Origin: Chloroflexota bacterium
GTDB lineage: Bacteria; Chloroflexota; Anaerolineae; Anaerolineales; Villigracilaceae
Length of the DNA stretch: 64,000 nucleotides
Direction of reading: 5' to 3'
Assembly: GCA_021795965.1 (NCBI GenBank)
Contig: JAJYOU010000002.1
Location: 62,001 to 126,000, forward strand
Part shown: positions 44,371 to 52,593 of the stretch, piece after piece
How positions within the stretch are numbered: position 1 is the first letter of the stretch
Layout: every line of letters begins with the position of its first letter
Notes under the pieces: model-generated
The model's input: only the letters and a program-made list of their open reading frames with translations
What the model was told of the DNA's origin: nothing
Databases searched by the model: none
Position numbers and translations under genes: made by a program

Positions 44371-45200
44371 CCAATCCCGTGATTATCTCTGCTGCGCTCG
44401 TCGGTGCCGAATTAACCCGCGAGAACACGCCTTATTTACCTCTGACGCCCGATGAAATCGCGGCAGAAGCGCTGGCATGTTACCAGGCAGGCGCTGCCCT
44501 GGTTCATTTGCACGGACGCGCAAAAGATGGCTCTCCCACCCAGGACGTAAATGCTTATCGCGACATCATTGACGCAGTGCAGACACGTGTACCTGAGATC
44601 ATTATCCAGGTTTCCACCGGCGGCGCGGTGGGCATGACAGCCGAGGAGAGATTGCAGCCGCTCGCCTTGCAGCCGGAAATGGCAAGCTTGACGACCGGCA
44701 CGGTCAATTTTGGCGAGGAAGTTTTTTATAACGATCTGCCAATGGTACGCGAGTTTGCAAAAGCCATGCAGGCGCGCGGCATCCGGCCTGAACTGGAAAT
44801 CTTCGACAGCGGCATGATCCCTTCCGCCATGCGACTGCTCAAGGAAGGCTTGCTGAGCGAACCCCTCCATTTCAACTTAGTGCTGGGTGTACCGGGCGGC
44901 GCAGCCGGTACGATCAAAAATTTAATGTTTATGATCGAAAGCCTGCCCGCAGGCAGCACCTGGACCACCAGCGGCATCGGCGCGGCACAGCTGCCGCTCA
45001 CCACCGCTGCCATTCTACTCGGGGGAAACCTGCGCGTAGGGCTGGAAGATAATATTTATTACTCACGCGGCGTTCTGAGTGAAGGCAATGCCCCCCTGGT
45101 GGCGCGAGCCGCTCGGCTTGCCAATGAACTCGGTCGACCCCCGGCAACCCCCGCAGAAGCCCGCCATATCCTCCACTTGAAAACATCCCCCAAAATATGA
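44367..45200 (+). CDS. kce: 3-keto-5-aminohexanoate cleavage enzyme
   Basis: Kce condenses 3-keto-5-aminohexanoate with acetyl-CoA to give acetoacetate and 3-aminobutyryl-CoA in lysine fermentation. The 277-residue BKACE-family TIM barrel has VIISAALVGAELTRENTPYL, the zinc-ligand segment AALVHLHGRAKDGSP, IIIQVSTGGAVGMTAEER, LTTGTVNFGEEVFYN, PELEIFDSGMIPSA, and GGNLRVGLEDNIYYSRG. The BKACE family has many substrates, but neighbours kal and kdd make the lysine pathway assignment firm. Both ends overlap the adjacent genes by 4 bp. Confidence 0.94.
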   Translation: MTNPVIISAALVGAELTRENTPYLPLTPDEIAAEALACYQAGAALVHLHGRAKDGSPTQDVNAYRDIIDAVQTRVPEIIIQVSTGGAVGMTAEERLQPLALQPEMASLTTGTVNFGEEVFYNDLPMVREFAKAMQARGIRPELEIFDSGMIPSAMRLLKEGLLSEPLHFNLVLGVPGGAAGTIKNLMFMIESLPAGSTWTTSGIGAAQLPLTTAAILLGGNLRVGLEDNIYYSRGVLSEGNAPLVARAARLANELGRPPATPAEARHILHLKTSPKI

Positions 45201-46231
45201 ACTCAGGTAATCGTTTTGGCGCGCATCGAGTGATTGAACCACCTTTCGCCCTGCCAAAAGCAGCGCTGCGGTTGGATAATCAATCCCCACTGCTTGATAA
45301 CGAGATCGGGATTCGCGTCGAGAGCCTGCACATTACCTCCACGAGTTTTACACGCCTATGGCAGGATGCCGCACAGGACGAAAAACGATTCGCCGCGAGC
45401 ATCATGGATATTGTCAACCGCCAGGGAAAATTCCAGGATCCGGAGACCGGTTCAGGTGGGGTACTGCTTGGTACAGTCGATTTTATTGGTCCGCAGCTGA
45501 AAGTTGATTTGCTCCCCAACGATCCGATCGTGACCCTGGTATCCCTCGCCCAAACCCCCCTCAGACTCCAAAAAATTAATAAGATATACCCAAGCCTTGG
45601 ACAGGTGGTGGTGGATGGCTATGCCATCCTCTTCGAATCTGGTTTATGGGCAAAACTTCCCGACGATCTGCCGCGTGAGCTGGCGTTGATGGTTTTGGAT
45701 GTGGCAGGTGCGCCAGCCTATGCAAACCGCTATGTCAAACCAGGTCAACGCGTGCTGGTGATTGGCGGAGGCAAAGCCGGTCTGCTGTGCATGCATGAGG
45801 CAAAAAAGAAAATCGGAACCAATGGGCAGATCATCCTCGTAGAAAAAGATGAAGAACGCGCACAAAGAGCCCGGTCGCTCGGTCTGGCAGACAACCTCAT
45901 CATAACGGATGCTCGTAACGGGTTGGAAGTACTGCGCCAGGTGGAAAATTTTACCGGCGGCGCACTGGCTGATATCAGTTTTAACTTCGCCAGCCTTCCA
46001 AATGCAGAAATGTCTGTCATCCTGTCCACCCGGAGTGAAGGCAAAATCATCTTCTACAGCATGTCCACGAATTTTAGCCAGGCGGCGCTCGGCGCTGAAG
46101 GCGTGGGTAAGTCGCTTGAAATGATCATCGGAAATGGGTATATCCCCGGACACGCGCAGATCGCGCTCCAAATTCTCCGGGATAATAAGCCCTTGAGGGA
46201 GTATTTCAGCGGGCTGATCAAACAAAAATAA
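45197..46231 (+). CDS. kdd: L-erythro-3,5-diaminohexanoate dehydrogenase
   Basis: Kdd oxidatively deaminates L-erythro-3,5-diaminohexanoate to 3-keto-5-aminohexanoate with NAD(P). The 344-residue protein begins GNRFGAHRVIEPPFALPKAA and ALRLDN, as in characterised Kdd proteins, and has a Rossmann motif VLVIGGGKAGLLCMHEAKK (about residue 185), the GSGGVLLGTVDFIG segment, and a KSLEMIIGNGYIPGHA C-terminal part. It is the third gene of the operon. The earlier enzymes of the route (lysine 2,3-aminomutase KamA and beta-lysine 5,6-aminomutase KamDE) are not in the window. A transporter binding protein follows after 80 bp. Confidence 0.93.
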   Translation: MNSGNRFGAHRVIEPPFALPKAALRLDNQSPLLDNEIGIRVESLHITSTSFTRLWQDAAQDEKRFAASIMDIVNRQGKFQDPETGSGGVLLGTVDFIGPQLKVDLLPNDPIVTLVSLAQTPLRLQKINKIYPSLGQVVVDGYAILFESGLWAKLPDDLPRELALMVLDVAGAPAYANRYVKPGQRVLVIGGGKAGLLCMHEAKKKIGTNGQIILVEKDEERAQRARSLGLADNLIITDARNGLEVLRQVENFTGGALADISFNFASLPNAEMSVILSTRSEGKIIFYSMSTNFSQAALGAEGVGKSLEMIIGNGYIPGHAQIALQILRDNKPLREYFSGLIKQK

Positions 46232-46311
46232 GATCTGGAAAGGAGATGCATCCAAAAACACTTAATTTTGCTGGAAAATCTAACTTTAGTTAATAACCCA
46301 TTGGAGGAAGA

Positions 46312-47565
46312 ATGAAACACAATCTGAAATTTGCAGTATTAGCATTACTCGTGATGATGTCTGTAATTCTTTCAGCCTGCGGTCCCGCCGCGACGCAAGC
46401 CCCCGCCGCAGCCACCCAGGCTCCCGCAGCTGCCGCTGGAAATACCATTAAGATCGGCGCGCTTTATCCGTTGACCGGCGACCTGGCGAAACTCGGTGAG
46501 GAAAACAAGAACGGTCTTCAGCTCGCCGTCGACCAAATTAACGCCGCGGGTGGAATTAAATCCCAGGGCGGAGCCAAACTCGAGCTGGTCTGGGGCGACT
46601 CACAGGGCAAACCAGAAATTGGTATCAGCGAAGTGACCCGCCTTGCAGAGCAGGAAAAGGTGCTGGCAATCATCGGAGCCTATCAATCCGGCGTGACCAC
46701 TCCTGCCACCCAGGAAGCTGAAAGACTCGGCTTACCGTTTGTGGTCAGCATGGCTGTCGCAGATAAAATCACCGACCGCGGTTTCAAGTACACCTTCCGA
46801 ATTTGCCCGAAGGCAAGCTGGTACGCGAAGGATCAGGTCAGTTTTGTGAAAGACCTGAAAAGCCTGGCTGGTCTCGACATCAAGAAAGTCGCCCTGCTGC
46901 ATGAAGACACTGACTTCGGCGAATCGACCGCCGTCGGACAAAAACAGTATCTGAAAGAAGCCGGCATCGAAATGCTCCTGGAAGTGAAATATTCTGCCAG
47001 CGCCGCCGACCTGACGACTGAAGTTGCCAAGGTGAAAGCCTCCAACCCGGATGCCGTTTTAACCGTGACTTACCTGAACGACTCCGTTTTGATCGCCCGC
47101 GCCCGCGAAGCTCTCGGCATGACCAATATCCCGTTCATTGATGCAGCCGGCGGAACCGTTGACCCCGAATTCATCAAGCAACTGGGTGCCACCGCTGAAG
47201 GCTGGCTGACCGAGATCGAATTCACCAAGTATGCGGCTGGAGCCGACGTCCTCAATAATGCTTACAAAGCCAAGTTCGGCGTGGACATCACCGGCAACGG
47301 TGCTTATGCTTACCAGGCTGGATTCGTGATTGCTGATGCGCTTGAACGATCGGGCAACACCGACCGCAATGCTCTGCGCGACGCACTTGCCAAGACTGAC
47401 ATGCCCTCTGGCCCAACCATGGTCCTGCCTACCGATCATATTTATTTTGGCCCCGATGGACAGAACCAGAATGCTCCTTTGTTCGTTGTGCAGGTTCAGA
47501 ACGGCGAGTTGGTTCCAGTTTGGCCAGCCAAGTACGCAGCCAAACCCGTTATTTTAACCAAATAA
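46312..47565 (+). CDS. livK: Amino-acid ABC transporter substrate-binding lipoprotein (LivK type)
   Basis: The 417-residue protein is the extracytoplasmic solute-binding subunit of a branched-chain-type amino-acid importer. It has a lipoprotein signal peptide with a lipobox (VILSACG, Cys about residue 23), an Ala/Pro/Thr-rich linker made of two TQAPAAA repeats, and a type I periplasmic-binding fold: IKIGALYPLTGDLAKLGEEN, LAVDQINAAGGI, GAYQSGVTTPATQEAERLG, HEDTDFGESTAVGQ and YTAEVAK-type TTEVAKVKASNPDAVL. GGAGGAAG precedes the ATG. The position after kdd suggests uptake of lysine or related amino acids, but LivK-type proteins bind diverse solutes. Confidence 0.92.
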   Translation: MKHNLKFAVLALLVMMSVILSACGPAATQAPAAATQAPAAAAGNTIKIGALYPLTGDLAKLGEENKNGLQLAVDQINAAGGIKSQGGAKLELVWGDSQGKPEIGISEVTRLAEQEKVLAIIGAYQSGVTTPATQEAERLGLPFVVSMAVADKITDRGFKYTFRICPKASWYAKDQVSFVKDLKSLAGLDIKKVALLHEDTDFGESTAVGQKQYLKEAGIEMLLEVKYSASAADLTTEVAKVKASNPDAVLTVTYLNDSVLIARAREALGMTNIPFIDAAGGTVDPEFIKQLGATAEGWLTEIEFTKYAAGADVLNNAYKAKFGVDITGNGAYAYQAGFVIADALERSGNTDRNALRDALAKTDMPSGPTMVLPTDHIYFGPDGQNQNAPLFVVQVQNGELVPVWPAKYAAKPVILTK

Positions 47566-47579
47566 ACATAGTTGAACCA

Positions 47580-47620
47580 AATCCAGAGGCGTAGCCTTTA
47601 CGCCTCTGGATTGTTATTTT
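47580..47620 (+). terminator. Terminator between the binding-protein gene and the permease genes
   Basis: A perfect 14-bp stem, AATCCAGAGGCGTA (47580-47593) with TACGCCTCTGGATT (47599-47612), has a 5-nt loop and is followed by GTTATTTTT. Partial readthrough here would give more binding protein than permease. Confidence 0.82.
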
Positions 47621-47735
47621 TACAACACTTTGTGGTCTGCTGATCGTCCAGCAGGTTGATGATTTAAAAAACTTCGAAGAGTTCTGAGGGACGATTTTAG
47701 GAAGGCAAGCCCATTTTCCATGCAACGGAGGTCGA

Positions 47736-48614
47736 ATGGTATTTTCATTTGAACTTTTCGGACAAGCAGTGGTGACAGGAATTTTGATTGGTGGCATCTT
47801 TGCGTTGATCTCGGTCGGTTTAAGCCTGATCTGGGGTGTGATGCGCATCATCAACTTCGCCCATGGCGAATTCCTGATGATTGCGATGTACATCGCATAT
47901 TTCCTGGTGGCAAAAGGTGGCTGGGATCCATACCTGACGATTTTAATCACTGCTCCTGCCCTTTTCCTGATTGGAATCATTATTTTTCAAGTCACCATTC
48001 GCCCAATCATCAAGGATCCGCCCATCAACCAGATCATGTTGACGGTCGGGTTGTCGCTCATTCTGCAAAACCTTGCACTGGTTTTCCTCAAGGCTGACGT
48101 CTTGACTGCGAACACAGCCTATACCCGAATGAACTTTTACCTCGGTGGAGTCGTTGTGCGCGGTTCGCAATTGATCGCCTTCGTCGGTTCTGCCCTGGCA
48201 GCTTTCATCCTTTATTGGATTCTGCAAAAGACTGATATTGGGCGCGCCATCCGGGCAGCATCTCAAAATCGGGATGCAGCCACGCTCGTGGGCATCAATG
48301 TGCGGAGTACATATTTGCTCGCTTTCGGACTGGGGTCCGCCTCTCTGGGTGTGGCGGCTTCACTGATGATCCCCTTTTATTACACCTCCCCCACGGTCGG
48401 GCTTTTCTTTGGGCTGATTGCATACGTGGTGGTTGTGCTGGGAGGGTTGGGTAACTTTATCGGCACACTGGTCGCCGGATTGATCATCGGGCTGACCGAA
48501 TCGATCGGGGCATCCCTCCTGCCTGGCTCCCTGGCACGGGTTCTGACCTTTGGAATTTTCATCTTCGTGCTTTTGCTGCGACCACAGGGCATTTTTGGAG
48601 GAAAGCAGAAATGA
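47736..48614 (+). CDS. livH: Branched-chain-type amino-acid ABC transporter permease LivH
   Basis: The 292-residue permease has eight membrane spans and the LivH signature: GGIFALISVGLSLIWGVMRIINFAHGEFLM at the start and GRAIRAASQNRDAATLVGIN in the cytoplasmic coupling loop, then AYVVVVLGGLGNFIGTLVAGLIIGL near the end. It pairs with LivM to form the import channel. ACGGAGGTCGA gives a strong ribosome binding site. It overlaps livM by 4 bp. Confidence 0.95.
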   Translation: MVFSFELFGQAVVTGILIGGIFALISVGLSLIWGVMRIINFAHGEFLMIAMYIAYFLVAKGGWDPYLTILITAPALFLIGIIIFQVTIRPIIKDPPINQIMLTVGLSLILQNLALVFLKADVLTANTAYTRMNFYLGGVVVRGSQLIAFVGSALAAFILYWILQKTDIGRAIRAASQNRDAATLVGINVRSTYLLAFGLGSASLGVAASLMIPFYYTSPTVGLFFGLIAYVVVVLGGLGNFIGTLVAGLIIGLTESIGASLLPGSLARVLTFGIFIFVLLLRPQGIFGGKQK

Positions 48615-49612
48615 AAATACAAATCAAGAAATCTACAATCCTTATCGGGTTGCTTTTAATCGTGGGATTTATCCTGCCGCGTTTCGCCGGTGAATACTAC
48701 ATCCATATCAGCGTGCTCGTCTTATTTTATGCGTATATGGCAGTTTCCTGGAATATCCTGGGAGGGTATGCCGGTCAGCACTCGCTTGGGCATGCCCTTT
48801 TCATGGGCATTGGCGCGTACACTTCCACCTATTTGTTTACCGTGATCGGATTGACGCCCTGGATTGGAATGTGGCTGGGCGGCGCATTTGCAGGTGTGAT
48901 CGGCGGGTTTGTGGGATATCTCTGCTTCCGCTACGGCGTCAAGGGTCCGTACTTTGCGCTGGTGACGATTGCCCTGGCTGAAGCAGCGGTTTATATTGTC
49001 ACCAATATTCCTTCCATTGGTGGCGCGCAGGGTTTGGAAGTGGCCTGGACTGGCAACGCTCCACAGCTCATGCAGTTCGATGGCAAATCCGGCTATTACT
49101 ACATGATCTTGGTCATGACCATCATCGCGGTCTGGCTTTCCTCATGGTTGATCAAGCGCCGCTTCGGGTACCAGCTTCTTTCAATCCGTGAGAACGAGGA
49201 CGCAGCCGAGGCTCTCGGTGTGAACACCCTGCGGCTTAAAATTCAGGCTACGGTGATCAGCGCCGTCATGACCGCCCTTGGCGGAACTTTCTTCGCTCAA
49301 TATTTCACCTATATCAACCCGCGCGCCGTCTTCGGCGAAGGACCTTCAGTCCAAATCCTCCTCTTCGCAATCATCGGTGGAATTGGCACTGTCTGGGGAC
49401 CTGTTGTCGGCGCCCTGGTGCTCATCCCGATTGCAGAGTTATCAAGAGGCTGGTTGGGCGGGACTTTCGCCGGCGCTCAAATCCTGCTCTACGGCACCGT
49501 CCTGGTACTCACGATGTTATTCATGCCCAACGGGATTCTTGGCTTGTACCACAAATTCCTGGGAAAATTCCAAAACCGTCAATCCGATGGCGGAAAAAGT
49601 GAGGCACTATGA
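48611..49612 (+). CDS. livM: Branched-chain-type amino-acid ABC transporter permease LivM
   Basis: The 333-residue second channel subunit shows YAYMAVSWNILGGYAGQHSLGHALFMGIGAY, the LivM hallmark (GQ.SLGHA.F.GIGAY), YGVKGPYFALVTIALAE, SIRENEDAAEALGVNT in the coupling loop, and AIIGGIGTVWGPVVGAL near the end. Nine or so hydrophobic spans are visible. It overlaps livH and livG by 4 bp each, showing a tightly coupled livH-livM-livG unit. Confidence 0.95.
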   Translation: MKIQIKKSTILIGLLLIVGFILPRFAGEYYIHISVLVLFYAYMAVSWNILGGYAGQHSLGHALFMGIGAYTSTYLFTVIGLTPWIGMWLGGAFAGVIGGFVGYLCFRYGVKGPYFALVTIALAEAAVYIVTNIPSIGGAQGLEVAWTGNAPQLMQFDGKSGYYYMILVMTIIAVWLSSWLIKRRFGYQLLSIRENEDAAEALGVNTLRLKIQATVISAVMTALGGTFFAQYFTYINPRAVFGEGPSVQILLFAIIGGIGTVWGPVVGALVLIPIAELSRGWLGGTFAGAQILLYGTVLVLTMLFMPNGILGLYHKFLGKFQNRQSDGGKSEAL

Positions 49613-50325
49613 GCTTGCTTGAAGTTTCAAATCTCAGGCGCGATTTTGGTGGCTTGACCGCAGTGCATGACCTCACCTTTTCAGTGGAACCTGGCGAAAT
49701 CGTGGGGCTGATCGGTCCAAATGGTGCAGGTAAAACAACCACATTTGCCATGCTTTCCGGTTTCATCACCCCTACGTCCGGCGAAATCCTTTTTAAAGGG
49801 ACCAGCATCAACAAACTTAAACCCCATCAAGTCTGCCTCTTAGGGTTAACGCGGACTTTCCAGATCGTCCAGCCCTTCCCGGATATGACTGTACTCGAAA
49901 ACGTCATGATCGGCGCGTACACGCATCACCCGAACACCGTGGACGCCAAGAAGAAGGCGATGGAAGTTCTCGAACGCATCAACCTCGCCCATAAGGCTGA
50001 AGAGCAGGGAAAAATCCTGACCCTGCCTGAACTCAAGCGGCTGGAGATCGGAAAAGCGCTCGCGACTGAACCGAGCTTGCTCCTGCTCGATGAAGTGGCT
50101 GCCGGCCTTAAAGATGTCGAGATGGAAGAAATCCTCGAACTTGTGCGGCAATTAAACCGGGAAGGCATCACCTTCCTGATCGTGGAGCACCTGATGAAAG
50201 TGATCATGAACCTGTCGCACCGTGTCATCGTGCTGGATTTCGGTCAGATGATCGGGCAGGGCACACCCGCTGAGATCAGCAAAAACCCGGCAGTGCTTGC
50301 CGCCTATCTCGGGAAGGAAGATTAA
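49609..50325 (+). CDS. livG: Amino-acid ABC transporter ATPase LivG (degenerate signature)
   Basis: One of two ATPases that energise the LivHM channel. The 238-residue protein has Walker A GPNGAGKTTTFAML, a Q-loop in LTRTFQIVQPFPDMTVLENV, Walker B LLLLDEVAAGL and the switch His in VEHLMKVIM. The ABC signature, normally like LSYGxQRRLEIARAL in LivG, reads LTLPELKRLEIGKAL, so the Ser-Gly-Gly core is lost. In a LivF/LivG heterodimer this would leave one composite ATP site impaired. Overlaps livM by 4 bp. Confidence 0.93.
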   Translation: MSLLEVSNLRRDFGGLTAVHDLTFSVEPGEIVGLIGPNGAGKTTTFAMLSGFITPTSGEILFKGTSINKLKPHQVCLLGLTRTFQIVQPFPDMTVLENVMIGAYTHHPNTVDAKKKAMEVLERINLAHKAEEQGKILTLPELKRLEIGKALATEPSLLLLDEVAAGLKDVEMEEILELVRQLNREGITFLIVEHLMKVIMNLSHRVIVLDFGQMIGQGTPAEISKNPAVLAAYLGKED

Positions 50326-50326
50326 T

Positions 50327-51031
50327 ATGCTCAATGTAAATAATCTCCGGGTACAGTATGGCGCTTTCGCCGCCTTGCAGGATGTCTCCCTTTCCATCAC
50401 CGAGGGACAGATCGTCAGCATTGTCGGCGCGAACGGTGCAGGCAAAACCACCCTCATCAACACGATCTCGGGTTTGCTCCGCCCGGTTTCAGGAGAAATC
50501 ACCTTCGAAGATAAGAATCTGCTGCACCTTGAGGGACATGAAATTGCAGCTTTGGGAATCGCACAAGTCCCTGAAGGGCGCAAATTATTTACCGATATGA
50601 CCGTGTATGAAAACCTGATCATGGGTGGTTATTCCAAACACGCCAAACTAAATCGCGAAAAATCTCTGGAAATGGTTTATGAATTATTTCCAATTCTCAA
50701 ATCACGCGACAAGCAATTAGCCCGCACCCTCTCTGGTGGAGAACAGCAGATGTTAGCCATCGGTCGGGCCGTCATGATGAATCCGCGCCTGATGATGTTT
50801 GATGAACCCTCCCTCGGACTCGCACCGATGATCGTGCAAAGCATTTTCAACGTGATCCTGCGCTTGAAAGCCACAGGCATGACGATCATGCTGGTCGAAC
50901 AGAACGTGCGCCAGAGTCTGCAAATCTCTGATTATGCGTACGTACTCGAAACCGGTCGGGTTGTTTTACATGGCACCGACCAGGTGGTCTCCTCGAACGA
51001 TTACATGCGCAAGGCTTATCTTGGGATTTAA
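50327..51031 (+). CDS. livF: Amino-acid ABC transporter ATPase LivF
   Basis: The 234-residue second ATPase of the importer has MLNVNNLRVQYGAFAALQDV at the start, Walker A GANGAGKTTLINTI, a Q-loop IAQVPEGRKLFTDMTVYEN, a normal signature TLSGGEQQMLAIGRA, Walker B LMMFDEPSLGLAP and the LVEQNVRQSL switch segment that marks LivF. The ATG at 50327 follows the livG stop by one base and has AAGGAAG upstream; an upstream in-frame start would run 30 bases into livG. Confidence 0.95.
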   Translation: MLNVNNLRVQYGAFAALQDVSLSITEGQIVSIVGANGAGKTTLINTISGLLRPVSGEITFEDKNLLHLEGHEIAALGIAQVPEGRKLFTDMTVYENLIMGGYSKHAKLNREKSLEMVYELFPILKSRDKQLARTLSGGEQQMLAIGRAVMMNPRLMMFDEPSLGLAPMIVQSIFNVILRLKATGMTIMLVEQNVRQSLQISDYAYVLETGRVVLHGTDQVVSSNDYMRKAYLGI

Positions 51032-51165
51032 TTTTGAAGATCTGGTCAGTTCGAGGCAGCGTTTCCCGCCTGAAACCGCAGCCAGAAATTAAACCTGCTT
51101 CGTCCAGCGTCCTGGCGGTCAATTTTAGAAATTTTTCTTTTGATCCTGCATCCAATTGAGGCAAT

Positions 51166-52494
51166 ATGGAAAAAGTCAGTAAAAAAATTTCATCTGCAAA
51201 TTTAATCGAGCGTGACCAAAAAGTTGTCACGCCTGCCATTTACCGTTATACCGATGTCGCTTTTGAACGGGGCGAGGGTCTTTTCCTGTACGACTTTGAA
51301 GGCAGGAAGTATTACGATTTTGTCGCCGGTATCGCCACCATGAGCGTTGGGCACAATCATCCACGCGTGGTGTCTGCGATCACGGATCAGGCTGGAAAGC
51401 TCCTGCATGCTGCAGCACACGTCGGGTACATGCAGCCTTATGTCGAGATCCTTGAAAAACTGATCAGCCTGGCGCCCGCCCCGCTCAACCATGGCAAGGG
51501 AGTTCTGGTCAACAGCGGCAGTGAAGCGGTTGAGACCGCGGTCAAACTCGCCCGCGCCGTTTCAGGTCGTTCCATGGTGCTGGCATTTATGGATAGTTTT
51601 CATGGGCGCTCGATGGGAGCGTTATCGCTGACCGCCAGCAGCAGCGGTTATCGCAGGCATCTCAGCCCTCTTCTGAATGGGGTCGAGCATGTGCCGTACC
51701 CGTATTGCTTCCAGTGCCCGTTTGGTCACAAGAATCACACCCGGGAAGACTGCTGCGGTCAGTGGAAAAAATTCATCCAAATGACTCTCGATAAACTCGT
51801 GCACCCGGATGACCTCGCTGCCATCGTCGTCGAACCGATCCTGGGCGAAGGCGGTTACGTCGTGCCTCCGGATGATTTCCTGCAAACCCTGCGCGAGGTC
51901 TGCGACAGGACCGGCGCATACTTGATCGCGGACGAAGTCCAGACTGGCATGGGGCGCACCGGAAAATGGTACGCAGTCGAGCACTGGAACGTCACTCCCG
52001 ATATTATCGCCCTCGGAAAAGCCATTGGCGGTGGATTGCCGCTCGGGGCAGCCATCGCGCGCTCTGAACTGATGGACGCATGGTGGCCAGCCGCGCACGG
52101 CTCCACTTTTGGCGGAAATCCGCTCGCCTGCCGGGCAGGATTGGAAAGCATTGCCATCATCGAGGAGGAAAACCTGCTCGATAACGCGACAAAAGTCGGC
52201 AATTTCATCCAGGCTCGTTTCAAAGCCGCACAAAAAGACATGCCCATCATCGGCGATGTTCGCGGCAAAGGCTTGATGATCGGCGTTGAACTGCTGAACC
52301 GACAGGGCGAGCCGCTCAAGGTGGATCAGGTCAAGCACATCATCAAGGACCTGGGATCCAATGGCGTGGTCATGACCAAATGCGGGCAGAGCACATTGCG
52401 TATTGCCCCGGCATTAACCATCACAGAAACAGTCGCCGACGAAGGTCTCAACATCATCCTGCAGGTATTGAAAGATACCTGGACCAGGTTATAA
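51166..52494 (+). CDS. Class III PLP aminotransferase / amino-acid racemase family
   Basis: The 442-residue enzyme is a class III aminotransferase: GLFLYDFEGRKYYDFVAGIA, VLVNSGSEAVETAVKLAR, DSFHGRSMGALSLTAS, EPILGEGGYVVPPDDFL, IADEVQTGMGRTGKWY, the PLP lysine in IIALGKAIGGGLPLGA (about residue 285), and STFGGNPLACRAGLESI. A Cys-rich insert, PYCFQCPFGHKN...DCCGQ (about residues 184-205), is typical of the archaeal and bacterial group that includes 4-aminobutyrate aminotransferases and broad-range amino-acid racemases or isoleucine epimerases. The substrate cannot be chosen from sequence. GAGG lies upstream of the ATG. It follows livF by 134 bp and precedes the P-protein-like pair. Confidence 0.88.
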   Translation: MEKVSKKISSANLIERDQKVVTPAIYRYTDVAFERGEGLFLYDFEGRKYYDFVAGIATMSVGHNHPRVVSAITDQAGKLLHAAAHVGYMQPYVEILEKLISLAPAPLNHGKGVLVNSGSEAVETAVKLARAVSGRSMVLAFMDSFHGRSMGALSLTASSSGYRRHLSPLLNGVEHVPYPYCFQCPFGHKNHTREDCCGQWKKFIQMTLDKLVHPDDLAAIVVEPILGEGGYVVPPDDFLQTLREVCDRTGAYLIADEVQTGMGRTGKWYAVEHWNVTPDIIALGKAIGGGLPLGAAIARSELMDAWWPAAHGSTFGGNPLACRAGLESIAIIEEENLLDNATKVGNFIQARFKAAQKDMPIIGDVRGKGLMIGVELLNRQGEPLKVDQVKHIIKDLGSNGVVMTKCGQSTLRIAPALTITETVADEGLNIILQVLKDTWTRL

Positions 52495-52593
52495 CAAATC
52501 ATCCATTTCCAACATCTGTCGGGTCAGCTCTTCAATAAATCCGCGCCAGCTTCGCGCTGCAAAATTTCAGGTTAATTTTGCGGGAGGTATTTT

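Noticed and set aside
46240-46292. 15-codon frame after AAGGAG between kdd and livK
   Set aside because: The SD-like AAGGAG touches the ATG with no spacing, and the peptide has no recognisable feature or nearby terminator.
51622-52338. Long open frame on the minus strand across the class III aminotransferase gene
   Set aside because: It is the antisense shadow of a well-conserved enzyme and shows no protein motif of its own.
52495-52593. Possible glycine riboswitch before the P-protein-like genes
   Set aside because: The gap is only 99 bp and shows no tandem aptamer-like pairing or terminator.
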